DNA of 64,000 nt from Liolophura sinensis (taxonomy: Eukaryota; Mollusca; Polyplacophora; Chitonida; Chitonidae): positions 62,043,249 through 62,107,248 of the forward strand of contig NC_088295.1 of the NCBI RefSeq assembly GCF_032854445.1, in the 5' to 3' direction. The translations under genes and the position numbers were made by a program. The notes under the pieces were generated by a model that worked only from the letters and a program-made list of their open reading frames with translations, did no database searches and had not been told where the DNA came from. Position 1 is the first letter of the stretch; each line of letters opens with the position of its first letter. Positions 12,001-24,415 of the stretch are shown here, piece after piece.

Positions 12001-15000
12001 GATATTCTGAATAACATATATAAGCTTTTACTTGACCAATGTTTTTACCCAAATACACGTACATCTAATTAGTGATCGTAAATACTGACGTCAGACACTT
12101 TATATTTTCAAAATGGAATCGCATAATCCAGGGTTTTAATTGGTCGGTTATTGTTTGCAGAAAGCATTGCCAAGGAAATAGGCGCACACGCCTGGCACAT
12201 CTTCCGTCTGCCACTTAGAGGCTACATATATACGTGTATATGCGAATAACACTTTAGTGGGGAGGTTGTGGTGGCTTCTATTGTTTAATAATATCCAGCG
12301 GAACTTGCATACATTTTCAGTTACACTTGCAATAATGTGCAGACGGCGATATTCAGCCAAAATATGCTCAGGATTGAACTTTTTCTGGGACTTAGTTTAT
12401 TTTAAGAAACTCCCACTTTTCCGGCTGCGTCACTCAATCACTTAAGACAAAAAATTTCGAGTTGGCCCATATGTTTTACGCACTATTACTGTTAAGCTAC
12501 AAACGATTTCGTCATTGTGAGGCAATAACATAACATAACACCCAATAACTGGGTACTTCATGTGGAAAGTCCGACGTTGCTGGGGTCGATAGCACGCTCT
12601 GTGGATGTCACAGCCGGGGGAAAAAAAACAGATTCACGTGTTTTGAGTCCTCCGTGAGAAAGGCTGAATCTATAAAAAAAAAATTAATAAAACAGTATAA
12701 ATTTTATATGCGTATGACTCTCAGCTGAAAAAGTATAACCCCACAAAATTCCACCTTGAACGCTTCGGATTTTTAGCAGAGTGTATACACCTGGTTATAC
12801 ACAAAACAGGCTAAATATGAACACTGACTAAGCACTTACGATACCGAAAATATCTGCAAGCTCATAACCAGAAATATATAGACATACATGTATGCGCTGT
12901 AGATAGATATTAAGGACTGTATATATAGAAATCGTGCTGACATATATAGGTATAACATAACCTTAAGCAAAACATGTTTATTGATGTGTACAGTTGGCCT
13001 GGGCGTTACCGTAATTGTCATAAGAACGCCAGTATGATTTATTCGTGTACATATTTTAGCTACTTAAACTGTTTGAGAAAGTATCCAAAAAAAGAATGAC
13101 GGTATGTAAGCTAAGCTGTTATCACTCTAATTGCCAACTATATCAGCATGAATGGAAACGAGTTCTACTTTAATGACATTTTTTTGGTGTGGTGCTGTTG
13201 TATAAATGCCGTTTTTGCATTTTGCACTATATTTACATTTAAAATCTTTATTTTCAGCAAACCGACGGTCCTAGTGAAGAACCCCAGGTCGCTCAGAACA
13301 CAACCCCCGTTCCAGGTAAATACACGCCAGTTATTTCTACAAATTTGTGCGTATAGATAATTTTGTGTAGGGTTCACTGCAGTTGTCATTTTTGCAGTTT
13401 TCTTCAGATAAAAATAACATTTGGAAAATTTTGATCAGTAATATGTCCCGTCTGTTTTTCATGAGACATAGGGACATGTCTATCAGAAACCTGGGGATTG
13501 TCGCGGATTATATACCTTGCCCGGTTTCCATCCGCCAAAATGCTTTAAGTGAAATATTCTTGAATATTCTTGGACATAAAACGGCAATGAGATAAATATG
13601 TAAATTCACGAGATACGGATTGTGATCTCTTTGATCGCACATCTCCTAATTCTGACCGACGTTTGCCTTGCAGAGGACATACACTTTAGAGGCTATATCT
13701 TGTATTGTTAACGTATGAGACAAATAAGACAGTATATTTTATTCTTGCTCACAAAAGCATCCAAACCTAATTCAAAAGTAATAACAAAACCATAAGAAAA
13801 TTATCGTCATGTTAGTTAGTGTGATTTTTTTCTCGTCATGACGTCATGACACAAAGGGACACAACTCAGCGAAGTATTTCTCCTCCAGTCGTGGTAAGGA
13901 GCAATATGTCCCAGAATTGCTGTCAATTACGTGCACGTGTATTTTTCTTACAGATCTTCATGAATTAGTGGATAAGGTGATAAAACAACCGTGCGGAGAA
14001 GCTCTGCTTGTTTTAGGTTACCCTCCCAAACTTGTCCGAGCCGCAATTACAAATCTTCTCAATGCTTCCGGTAAGTTGATCACTTGAGATTGTATCAAGA
14101 GAAATTTGTTTAATCAGAGAAATGTTATACTTGTATTTATTTCTGTGTCAGTGTGTCGTACTGTCTAGCTTTATGCCTCAAAAGGTTTGTCATACCTTTT
14201 TGCTATAGCCCGACTAATTTTGACAAGGGCTATACAATGTTGGTAATTACTGACATTGCACTATTACTGTAACTCCAACAGTAATGCTGGATGTAGTATT
14301 TTTTTTTACCGAAAATCTTTTTCCTTTTTTTAACTGGTGAACTATTAAGTCTTGTACATTGAGCATGCACTATTTGATGAAGTCTCAGAAATGCTTGGCT
14401 TGAACATATACGGGTATACACATATACTGAGGAGAAAATTGGAATGAATAATGAATACCCCGTGTCCTTCTTAATGAGGTTAACACTTCTGGTGTTTCCT
14501 CTCTATATGGTGTATACACTGCTTGTGTCTTTGTTTCAGGCTGGGATGAAACCCAAATTACGTCAGAAAAGCTGGCGAGGATCACCTTGGAAATGGAAGA
14601 TGCCATTGGTGAATTCAGGGAAGTTGAGCCAGAAAAATCTCATACTGTCGGTAAGTTCTTTTTTTTTTTTTTTTTTTTTCCTTATTGGAACATGGTTATT
14701 GGTGGCTTACCATAACAAGATGCAGTGATTTGATTTGATTGGTATAAGGTGCTTGACGCCAAATAACACCTGAAAAAAATATTTTTGTTATTTTATTATT
14801 ATTTTTTGTTTTTGTCTTCCTCATTTCAGCTTTTGGAGAAGGAAAGAGTACAGCTGTCATGGATAAACCCTCGCCTAAATCTTCATCTTTTAACTCACCA
14901 GTTTTACCTGAGCGTGCCAGAGGTATGTTGTATATTAAACGTTTATCTGTCATCGGCTCTGTCTTGTAGAGGTATATCCGTGCTTACACATGCAACGCGG

Positions 15001-15438
15001 TATGACCCGGATGTCATATGTATGTATGTATATGTTTTCATTTCGAAAGCTCTTAAGCGGCAATGTACGAGTAATTGTCTGGTAGAACAATTTATGGGCA
15101 ACAAGCAGGGAAAGAAATAAAGATCTTAAGTGGAGGTGTTTTGCATTCCGATTCCAGTTAGAGTGAAGATATTTAATCCCCAAACAGCTGTCACAGTCTT
15201 ATAAATAGAAATTATTCTCTTTGTTTTAGAAAAAGCGGCTAATGGTATGCACGAACTTTTGGTCGAAAACCAAAGGTTGAAGGAACAGATGAAGTGCAAG
15301 GTGTGCATGGACCGTGATGTAACCATCGCTTTGTTGCCTTGTAGTCACCTCGTCACTTGTGACCAATGCTGTGTTGACCTCACCTACTGTCCACTCTGTC
15401 ATCAGACCATCGCCGCACGAGTGAAGACCTACATATAA
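9011..15438 (+). CDS. IAP gene A: BIR-UBA-RING inhibitor of apoptosis (multi-exon)
   Basis: Predicted IAP-family E3 ubiquitin ligase, probably cytoplasmic. Exons read from splice signals: 9011-9211, 9887-10062, 13258-13315, 13954-14070, 14540-14650, 14830-14922 and 15230-15438 (TAA). Counting from the ATG at 9061 the product is about 304 aa. Exon 1 is also open upstream of that ATG to an acceptor at 9009-9010 with two leftover bases, the same phase as genes B and C, so an unseen 5' exon is likely. The BIR spans residues 20-90: RVNSFVGWP, then zinc ligands C58, C61, H78 and C85 (C-x2-C-x16-H-x6-C). The UBA-like segment (129-190) has LGYPPKLVRAA where XIAP and cIAP UBA domains carry the MGF loop. 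A Ser/Pro-rich linker follows. The RING uses C258, C261, C273, H275, C279, C282, C289 and C292. Domains are seen in sequence; the anti-apoptotic or immune role is inferred from the family. Confidence 0.9.
9580..9727 (+). mobile_element. SINE with related 3' end in intron 1 of gene A
   Basis: A different SINE type: GGCGCTCCGGTTTCCTCCAC, then CATCGTATAAATGAAAAATT, and an AAATAAAT-rich tail. A similar copy lies in intron 1 of gene B (54880-55005). Confidence 0.7.
10345..10520 (+). mobile_element. SINE family 1, diverged, intron 2 of gene A
   Basis: Central TGATGGTCGTGGGTCTTCC and 3' AAGTGAAATATTCTTCTGTA motifs mark it. The head is only partly recognisable. Confidence 0.7.
11340..11440. repeat. 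Dispersed repeat fragment
   Basis: Contains GGCTTAACGCCACATCGGCA and CAGCCATATCGTGGCGAACC, resembling another common molluscan dispersed repeat. This is a single partial copy with no tail or target duplication. Confidence 0.45.
13480..13600 (+). mobile_element. SINE family 1, degenerate, intron 3 of gene A
   Basis: Recognisable by GCCCGGTTTCCATCCGCC and AAGTGAAATATTCTTGAATA. Both ends are decayed. Confidence 0.55.
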
Positions 15439-15720
15439 ACAGCAGAGCTCAAGAACGCAAAAGATGCCACAATACTGGCCCTTTAGAAAACGAGGTGGCG
15501 TATCGGAACCCAACTCCGTCATGCATTGACAGCTGCAGATTAGGTGAAGCAGTTTGTCAAGTCCATGATGAGGTGCAATGAAACGCTCAATCAGTGTAGA
15601 CGATGGGAATGAAAAGGCGTAAGGCGAAAGATTCACACGGGGATTTGGCTTCTCAGAATGAGTTAACAAAGAAGTGAAAGATTGCGGTACGACAAACTGC
15701 GAAAGGGAAACAATTCGGAA

Positions 15721-16080
15721 AGTGAGTGAGTACTTGTGGATTAACGTCGTACTTTGCAATTTTTCAGTGATATGACAAAGAAGGTGTCTTTAGACTGCAT
15801 GTGATGTGCCTCCTTGTTGCAGGACGGATTTCCACCGCTCTTTTATCTAGAGCTGCTTCAGTGAGACGACTTAACGAAGGCACTTAAGCCGCTCCGCTCG
15901 AGCCGTTATACTGATACAGGTAAACGAGTCGTTGCACTATCCCCCTTAATTAATGCTGGGACACCAAGCCAGGAAGCTACAACTTCCTCTTTTATAGTCT
16001 TAGGTGTGACCCGACCCAGATTGAATCTGGATCTACCGTCTCCCGAAGGTGACGCTCTGACAACTGTGCTACCGGGCCGG
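15721..16080 (-). mobile_element. SINE family 2, full length ((CACT)n-tailed)
   Basis: Read on the minus strand: a tRNA-like head beginning CCGGCCCGGTAGCACAG, an internal body, a segment GGAGGCACATCACATG, and the end AAAGTACGACGTTAATCC with an ACTCACTCAC tail. It lies about 280 bp after the gene A stop, so it may be part of that gene's 3' UTR. Partial copies occur at 40325-40428, 50245-50285, 53330-53525 and 56428-56469. Confidence 0.8.
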
Positions 16081-16373
16081 TCTCAGTTCGGAAAGGAAAC
16101 ACTGTCTGAAGGAAAATGCTGAACATTAGGGAAAGGACACAACAAAATTACAACTAGATTTACCATCCGAAATTACCATCAAAACATATTCTCATACGCG
16201 AGCTTGGACTAACAGGTCATCGCCTATGTGGGCGCCTCAGAACCCCAAAGACTGTCGATATAACTACGAAGACAATAATTCAATTGCTATCTGCAGGATG
16301 CAGGGGAATATCAGATACTTCGGGCATATACGATTTTTGTAATCGATTACATATACGCTTATGTGTGATGAAG

Positions 16374-16379
16374 AATAAA
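16374..16379 (+). other. Candidate polyadenylation signal for gene A
   Basis: AATAAA about 940 bp after the gene A stop, followed by a T-rich stretch. It is the first convincing hexamer I noticed, but transcript data are lacking. Confidence 0.3.
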
Positions 16380-18835
16380 AAGCGGTGCCGGCTGTCTTTC
16401 ATACTTTTGTCCATACTGCACCCAAATGTTTACAACATAGATACATATACGTGTTAGTTGTAACCTTACTCCTCCTCTAAATATCTGCGCTTTAAATGCA
16501 AGAATAATATTGGTACTAGAATGCATTTATACCCAAAACACCAGAGATGACAAAGTAACTGGTATATCGAGTGGACCAGTCATCAGTGTACGAATATCTG
16601 ATATCTGTCCATGGTCTGCTGTCCTGGGTTTCGGACATGATGGGGAGTTCGACACCAGTGGGGAGGCGGTATATTCTTTTATATATATATTCTTTGTCCG
16701 TAGGTGGCGCTGGTGTGAAGCAAGACTACAAGCCATTGTTACGTCGAGAATGGATTGTACCGTTACATATCAGTTTCTATTGTAAGGCCGTACTGCCTTT
16801 AATGTGACGTCATCATTATCAGCTGGGAAAGGAACATTTGATGTCACTCAATGCAACAGTCTAAAGTGTGAACATGTGTGCATTTCTGCGGCGAAGGCAG
16901 TTGAGGCTACATGACGACCCTCTTCTGACATCTGCTCGAGCAGGTCAGAGCAGCACGTACTTGATCTGTATCCTTATGTTCAGGTGGAGGTAATGACGTG
17001 TTAGTCAAGTTTACACTCTTAAAACACACAAGACGCACAGCACAGAAAGTAAATCCAGATCACCGATGACAGTGTTATAGTTGGCAAAGTGCAACACGTA
17101 ACCGGTTAAATCTGGCCTCTAGTTATTCTATCTCAGGATTTTATGCATACCTGGATTATACTTCAGCGGCTTTACTGGCTGAAAACTTTTTAAGATTTTG
17201 TGATAATTATATGCTCCCAGTAATAAATGATGATTCTCTTTTTCATGTCGAGTTTCAGTAGATTCTGTTTGTGCAATTCCTACGTTGAACATTTAAGGGA
17301 TGTTCACCTTGGTTTACCACGAAAGAACATATTCAAGAGGGCTGAAAATAACTTCATGTTTTCACAGGATATTCAACCGAACTCCGTTCTAATGACATTC
17401 TGAAGCACGTTATAGTTACATTTGGACAATTCGGGCAATTGTGTCCAAGATTTGCATTCGAACTGAAGTGATATGGAACACTGATTGGATAATTCTGCCA
17501 ATCAGACATTTTAGGTTGTTAATACACTATAAATTTCTGCACTGCTATTTTGCACCTAGTTATAGGTGTGTAATCTAATGTTAAAATATGTGAGAATTTT
17601 GTCTGTGTTGGATAAAACTGAAAATTACTTGCGCGACTTCAACGTGATGACCAATTGTCATAGGTAATCGGTGAAATACCGCCTCTTGTCAACTTCCCTC
17701 AGTCAGGGTTTGATTCCAGCTGTTTATGTAAATGGATGAATACATGTAGTAGCAATTTACACTCCCCCCACCCAGCACCATGGCTTAAGCAGAATTAAGT
17801 AAAATAAAAAAAAAGTATGCAGTGATGTAAATTAGACGATTTTTGCGATTATTCGACATCACTGGTCTAGAATGACCCAAAATGCTGTGTTGTCATCACA
17901 TTTAACATACTCATTAAAACAATGCAAAGGGACCAGACTTCGGGGGTGATTAGTTTACAATTTTCATAATTTCATTTGGAAATTGTCGTAATGTTAAATG
18001 GGTAGGCGTTTCCATTTTTTCTTACTTGACTGTAAAGCAAGATACTATTTATTACTGGTGGATCTATACATGTATATTTACAATAGAAACATTTACAATT
18101 GAAAATGAAACATTTACGATGTCTACTGTAGCCTTGTCGTTGTTTTTGTCTCTCCTTATTGCAAGAATAGACGTTATATGTTCATGTAACTACCATGGGG
18201 GTCGGCATTGTAAACATTACGTCTGGAATTTTCGTGCTGGTAACGTTCAGAGGGTTTCGTGAAATTGGCCACGACCGGGCTGCGAGGTAAACAGAGGACT
18301 GGGGTATACAAAAAGAGGTCTATACAAGTACGAAAAAGGAGGACCGGCGTATATAGGACAGGACAGTAAAACACAGAAATTCGAGATTTCTGTCTGCCTG
18401 CTATGTGTAATTTAAGCGAGATAGTTCAACGGTTTTTGTCACAAATGTTTACAAGGGAAGAATAGTAATACCACCGGTTGTATATGTTGACACGTTCTGT
18501 TACAAACAATGGTGGGGAAAACCCAAACCCAGGAGAAGAAAACTTAAATATTAAACAAATACCATTCAAAAGAGTAGGCATTTCCTCGCTTGTGCATGCC
18601 ATAAAAAATTTAATGTGTAACTCATGTTGATAAATTATAAATAAGCAGGCGGGCACCACCAAACAGAAAAAAATGTGCTCTTTTCAGCCTATAGTGCCAT
18701 GTTTTTAAAGTGTCTTCTTTAATTTCTATTGATCTGCTATAAAAAAAAATCCCGTTCTGTTTTTAGAGATTTTGTTTTCACCAATACCGACGCTTGCTTC
18801 GAAGTAGTGAAAAACTTTACTGTACATGCTTGTTT

Positions 18836-19160
18836 TAGGTACCGATACTCTGAGGCTGAATTTTAGGTATCTGTACTCTAAAACTAAAATGGGGAGGTCT
18901 TGCAACAACCTGTGGATGGTCGTGGGTTTCCCCCGGGCCCTGCCCGGTTTCCTCCCACCATAATGCTAATTTCGTATCAATGAAATATTCTTGAGTACGG
19001 CGTAAAAACATCAAGTAAATAAATCTAAGACTAAAGCATATGAACAGGTACTCCAGGGTTGAAGTTTAGGAATAGGTGCTCTAAGGCTGAAATTTAGGCA
19101 TCGATACTCTAAGGCTGAAGGTTAGGTATAGGTACTCTAAGGCTAAAGTTTCTAAGAAAC
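18836..19160. repeat. 28-bp minisatellite split by a SINE (copy 1)
   Basis: Tandem units of about 28 bp with a TACTCTAAGGCTGAA core flank a plus-strand SINE family 1 fragment at 18891-19023. The same arrangement recurs at 31181-31500, so the insertion predates the duplication of this part. It is absent from copy 2, which starts further in. Confidence 0.8.
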
Positions 19161-19731
19161 GATACATCAGTCAGTTGCATTGTGTCTTATATACGTAAAA
19201 CAGCTATATGCAACACCGAGTAATATACCAGATATCCAAACCACTCGAAATACCATTTTGAGAGAGTTTTTACATGTCATAACGTCACTGAATAGTGTTT
19301 TGCTATCCAACGGAACATGGGTTGAAGCATTATATTTCAGGCAAGTACTCCCATTTGTTGCTGGTTTAATACTATCTCACTTGTGGGAAAATTTTCATAA
19401 CATGGCTAATCCAGAAAGTGAAAGTTTGTTAAATTTCGAGTTTTAGGTTTGAAACATTTCGAATAAATGAATGCATACTTAAGATGGTTATCATTTTTCC
19501 TGTCGGCACGATGTATTTATTTATTTATTTATGTGATTCCTGTTTAAGGCCGCACTTTTTCACCTATACTGTGGTGGCCAGTTTTACAGTTAACCTGGGA
19601 TATAACCATAGGTCTTCGGCAAGATACCTGCGAATTTTCCCAAACCTGGCATACAGATGTGCATGTTACACTGGTGGACCACGAACATTAGACTGCTTAT
19701 TTAAACAGCTCAGTTAGCAGATTTGTATAAG

Positions 19732-19776
19732 CACGGATTGTGTGGTAAGTAACTGTTACTTACCACACAATCCGTG
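19732..19776. repeat. Perfect 22-bp inverted repeat with 1-bp loop (copy 1 only)
   Basis: The left arm starts CACGGATTGTGTGG and the right arm ends CCACACAATCCGTG, separated by one T. Copies 2 and 3 carry only the right arm at the matching site (near 25508 and 32086). The left arm is therefore a new inverted duplication in copy 1. Confidence 0.95.
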
Positions 19777-22288
19777 TACAGCCATGATGGCGGGACGCTC
19801 AGTGCAAGTCACCCATAGAATGGATGAGGTTGACCATGAGCTGATCACGCGCTGAACCCTGTCTAACAAGCCGTTGTCATTGGTTGCTTGCTGATAGAAA
19901 CACCAATCATGTAGCTGCTTGTCGAGTTTATGACACGGAAGCTAAATATAGTCCACAGAATCTGGAAATCCCCGTTGCTTTCTTAACTGGAGACGCATTA
20001 TAAACTGGAATTCCCCTTACAAGTTTATATAGTTGCTGATTGTAATTTTTCTGTAACTCATTGAACCAAACGTGCCAAAATGTAGGTACTCCGTGCCATT
20101 GATTAAATTCACAACCTGTTTTCTCTTCAATAACAACAAAGTCGACGGTTAAAAAAAGTAGAAATTCATTAACTACTTCAGCAAGAGTAGGTAATGTTTT
20201 TGACGACGCTTAATCGCTTATCTGTTATGAATGGATTTCCAAGATAAAATTTGACGCCGAGCTTGGCCTTTTTCACCCATCCAATTAATTTTCGTTGTAA
20301 TCCGGGAGTGGATCTGGTTTCAGAAAATGTTTAAAGTGAACATAAGAAATTCTATAAAGCTTTGAAAGCCGAAAAGTTCAGCATTGAGGATATGGCACTG
20401 GCAGACAGTTCACTCTGAATAGCTGTGTTGTAGAAACCCAAGTGAATTTGGCCAAACACTAGCGCTGAAAGCGTCACGTAATAATTAGCTCCCGTCAAGA
20501 GACGTATTAGCCCTCTATTATCAGTGTGGTTTCTTATAGTGGATAGACATATCGGTGCAATAAACTGGATTTTGCGATTAGCGTACATGTTGGCAGGATA
20601 TTGCAGTAACTCTACAGGGTGAGCAGGCAAGACAGCCGCCTCGTTGAGACCCATTGCTTGAAGAAAAGTATTGTGACTTACCATTATTTTTTCTTCGCAA
20701 AGTCAGATTTATTACGAAAATATCTCGCCGAAATCTGAATGAAAGAGTCTGATACCAGTCAGAAGGTTCTTCTATGTTCGGTAATTCCCTAAAGTCGGTA
20801 CATCCAGCTGGGCCAAATGCTTACACCTATGCAGGACGATGGAGGACGAGCTGGGTGGCTAAAATACGACGCTTGTGTCCGCGAACATTGCCCTGAACGA
20901 GAGCCAAACCCTAACGAAACACAGAACAGAGCTGATACTCTTTGGATGGGTATCACGCGTTTTGTTTGTATTTTCTCATTGTCACATTGGTTAATACCGA
21001 TGGTACGGGAGAGCTGCAAGGCTTTGTGACGTCACTCTGGGTAACATGGCAAAAAGGCGTCATCAAATAAGTGGTTAGGTACTGACTCTTGTTTGCGATT
21101 TATTTTGTTAATAAACGGTGTAGAATTTTTAAAATATCTTTAGAACATTTCTGGAATAATACTTCATTAATTAAGTTAGCGTCAGTGGCTGGCTTTATGT
21201 TCACTTTTAATGATTGCTCAGCCTGGTGAAATGTCTGTCAGGGACTTTACAGAGAAGATCATGCACACATTTTATTGAAACTTTGTGCAACACGCACGGA
21301 TCCATTCAATTTTGGTGGTGATCAGAATCAGAATCGAGGTGTCGGTGGTTCAAAAGTGCAGTATTAAGCCAGGTTTAATTTTCAATATCAGTCTTAGTCA
21401 AAACTAAAGTTGATACCGGACTTGACTGCTAATACACTTTTTAACAGTTGGACTGTATTATTAACAGTTGAAACTATATGTATTAATTTTTAAGCGATCT
21501 TTCATCATTTTCCAGATGGCGTAAAGAAGATGGGCATGCAAATCTGTATGAGAATATACTGATGTTTAATCTTTAGTTATGGCCGTTTGTTCGATTTCGG
21601 TGGTTTCATTCCCCTTGGAAGGTTAACTGGACAAGTTCTAACTTGACTTGACACGACTTCAGATATGGACAGGAGAACATTATAAAAATATTAGGTTATG
21701 AAAGTACATCACAAGGCGTCGTTAATCATTATTTGCATAACTTTTCTCGTCTTCTTGTGGTGCCATTAACCTACGGCCAACATCATTTACGGAAATATTA
21801 CGAGAAATAGGATTTACAAAGTTTTGAGAAAGATACTTTCGTAATTGCGAATTTAATTGTCCTTGTGTTTATTTCGCACAGTGTGTGAGTAACTGTGTAT
21901 CCAATCCAAACAAACCTTTATTCCCTGGTAAGACAGTCCAGAACATTAAATAAAACGGAACAGCACTTATTCCAAACGCTCATATATACTGAACTCAATG
22001 AGACAGCCAGCGTAAAGCATATTTTCGCTTTAAAATTAGCACCAATCTATTTGTTTATTAATATATATATGATTGTTTTTTAATCCCATAGTCAATTTTT
22101 CACTTACACGTTGGCTGACAGTTTTACGGATGGAAGAAACCGGATTATCTGGGGTAAACCACTGGCCTATCGCATGGGATGTTACAGATATCCAAATTAT
22201 ATATTGACGTTCGAACGTCAGTCTGTGTATACGGCCCTGTGAGCTTCGTGGCCTTTTCATTGTCACCGCGTAATCGTATAGTATTGCT

Positions 22289-22409
22289 TCCGTAGGGTTT
22301 TCCCCGGGCTCTGCCCAGTTTTTTCCCCACCGTAAAGCTGGCTGTCGTCGTATCAGTGTAATATTTTTGCGTATGGCGTAAAATACCAATCAAATAAATA
22401 AATAAATTA
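22289..22409 (+). mobile_element. SINE family 1 3' end, copy 1 of triplication
   Basis: Segment with TTTTCCCCGGGCTCTGCCCA and TATGGCGTAAAATACC and an (AAAT)n tail. The same insertion is present at 28376-28495 and 34978-35099, so it predates the triplication. Confidence 0.8.
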
Positions 22410-22837
22410 ATATTTTATCATTTCTGATATTAATGCGCATGCCCAAACTTCTTGTTTCAGATCCCATACCGAATGGCGCGCTAGCATCATTATAGACCTA
22501 TCACGTTACTGTATAACCGCATAACGACAAAACATTCATGTGAACGCTATATATTCGTGTAAATTTCTTATCCGGGACACAAAAAAATGAGTAGCGCTAT
22601 GTGCCACCCAGATTGTTTCTGATGAACAGTATACAATGAAAAACTTCGGTGCCAGCACCGAAGGCCTACATACGTGTAAATTTCTTATTTTAACACGTTG
22701 ATCCAGTTTAATTATTCTCCATAAAATGTGATGACAACACAGCATTTAAGTAATTCTAGATCAGTGACGTCTTATGCTGTGTGAATAACATAACTGCATT
22801 TTCCCCCTATTATTTTGTTAAAGACATGCGAGGAAGC

Positions 22838-22861
22838 GTGTGTGTGTGTGTGTGTGTGTGT
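22838..22861. repeat. (GT)n microsatellite, copy 1 (12 units)
   Basis: The paralogous run has about 25 units in copy 2 (28924-28974) and about 10 in copy 3 (37337-37356). Confidence 0.95.
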
Positions 22862-23465
22862 TGGGGGGTGAGGGGGGAGGGGGGTAATACATTATTAAAA
22901 ATAACGAATGTCAACCAAGCGCCTAATTCTTTACTTGTATCATGGAAAACAAATGTGGTCCTATAATTTCCGACACGTCTATATTCAGCTGTCTATAAAA
23001 TCAGTCATACTCGCTTCCAAAGTTGCCTTTAGTTCTTGGCATGTAATAGCCCAAGCTCTACATCTTGATATGTTGGACGTCCATATTATTACAAGGAAAA
23101 TGCAGTTAGAATATTTTTTCTAATTCATAATGTTAATATCCATAAGCTTTGTTTCGACTTATTGCCCCGGGTGACGTAATAATTATTCAAAAGCAAGTTG
23201 CATGCTGGACAATGGGCGTGGAGAGTAATTTGTTTTACAATGGCTGCACCAACAAGCGCTTAGAACAAGTTCAACGCAATAGTATACTGTCTCTGCGAAT
23301 AGACTATATAGTTTTAATTGCCTAACACCTATCTCTAAGACGTTACTGACGTGATCATCATATACTACAAGAAAAAAATAAAGAAAAATTATTGAAAATA
23401 ATGTATTTTAGGACGTAAATTTCTCGAAAGTGTGTGAAAGTGTAAGTGTAGCTGGATTTGAACAC

Positions 23466-23532
23466 ATAGCGATCGCACTGGTGAGAGGCTACTTGAGCAT
23501 TGCGCCGCGCTGGCGTGCTCACCACCTCAACA
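23466..23532 (-). mobile_element. SINE tRNA-like head fragment (copy 1)
   Basis: On the minus strand it reads GTGAGCACGCCAGCGCGGCG followed by a B-box-like GTGTTCAAATCC. A matching piece is at 37945-38030 in copy 3; the segment is deleted in copy 2. Confidence 0.65.
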
Positions 23533-23879
23533 ACGAAAAGCACGGAGAATCGGTTTGAAGTAAGAGGTCCATTTGTGATTCGCTTATGGGCGATGGGTGA
23601 CGCAAGGTATTGTTGAAACAGTCTTTATTTCGTTGGTCTGGAAGTGCGAGGTTCGGTAGTCAACAACAAGTTTCTGCATGTGTAAGTTATGTGAATATTA
23701 ATGAAGACACAACTACCAATGAAACTTTGTTCTAGTTTGCCAAATTAAATGTTCCGTACGGAGCATTTATTGGCTATAACACAGTTTAAGTCACTTTTCT
23801 CTCATACCAGAAATCCACGTGTCTTCCGACAGAGCGTATAAAATCGATATAGGCCTATTCGAGTGTTCTGTGATCTGCT

Positions 23880-24415
23880 GAGATTTACTGTGAATACCAA
23901 AACACATAAATCAGCCACCGACACAGCTGTGATAACTCTACTGTGATAACGAATCAGTTCGAATATACAAAGACAGGAATCAGTGATCACCTGGTGAAAT
24001 TATGATTCGCCGTGAATACAAGGCCACATGCATCAGCCACCGACACAGCTGTGGTAACTCTACTGTGATAACGAATCAGTTCGAATATACAAAGATAGGA
24101 ATCAGTGACCACCTGGTGAGATAAGGATTCGCTGTGAATACAAGGCCACATGCATCAGCCACCGACACAGCTGTGGTAACTCTACTGTGATAACGAATCA
24201 GTTCGAATATACAAAGATAGGAATCAGTGACCACCTGGTGAGATAAGGATTCGCTGTGAATACAAGACCACATGAATCAGCCACCGACACAGCTGTGATA
24301 ACTCTACTGTGATAACGAATCATTTCGAATATATAAAGATAGGAATCAGTGACCACCTGGTGAGATAAGGATTCGCTGTGAATACAAGACCACATGAATC
24401 AGCCACCGACGCGAG
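23880..24415. repeat. 122-bp tandem array, copy 1 (about 4 units)
   Basis: Units contain CAGCCACCGACACAGCTGTG, recurring at 23912, 24033, 24155 and 24277, with a diverged unit after it. Minus-strand open frames offset by exactly 122 bp come from this periodicity. Confidence 0.92.

Larger units (their letters stand above)
10063..13257 (+). other. Intron 2 of gene A (3.2 kb)
   Basis: Non-coding between the BIR exon donor and the short linker exon. It holds a diverged SINE (10345-10520) and an unrelated dispersed repeat (11340-11440); I see no other feature in the rest. Confidence 0.7.
15439..18547. other. Intergenic region between gene A and the triplication
   Basis: Apart from the family 2 SINE and the possible gene A poly(A) signal, I see no supported gene, RNA or repeat here. 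The open frames around 16510-16807 lack splice-consistent or family-like sequence. Confidence 0.6.

Noticed and set aside
15226-15759. 177-aa minus-strand open frame over the end of gene A
   Set aside because: It lies antisense to the RING exon, whose zinc ligands are clearly encoded on the plus strand, and it runs into a SINE tail.
16510-16807. 91-aa and 78-aa overlapping frames
   Set aside because: No family resemblance, two competing frames, and no good splice context.
20352-20684. 110-aa minus-strand frame in copy 1
   Set aside because: A 2-bp indel in copies 2 and 3 breaks the frame, and its ATG overlaps a GTAAGT donor-like site.
23880-24415. CRISPR-like array
   Set aside because: The whole 122-bp unit repeats in tandem without unique spacers, and the genome is eukaryotic.
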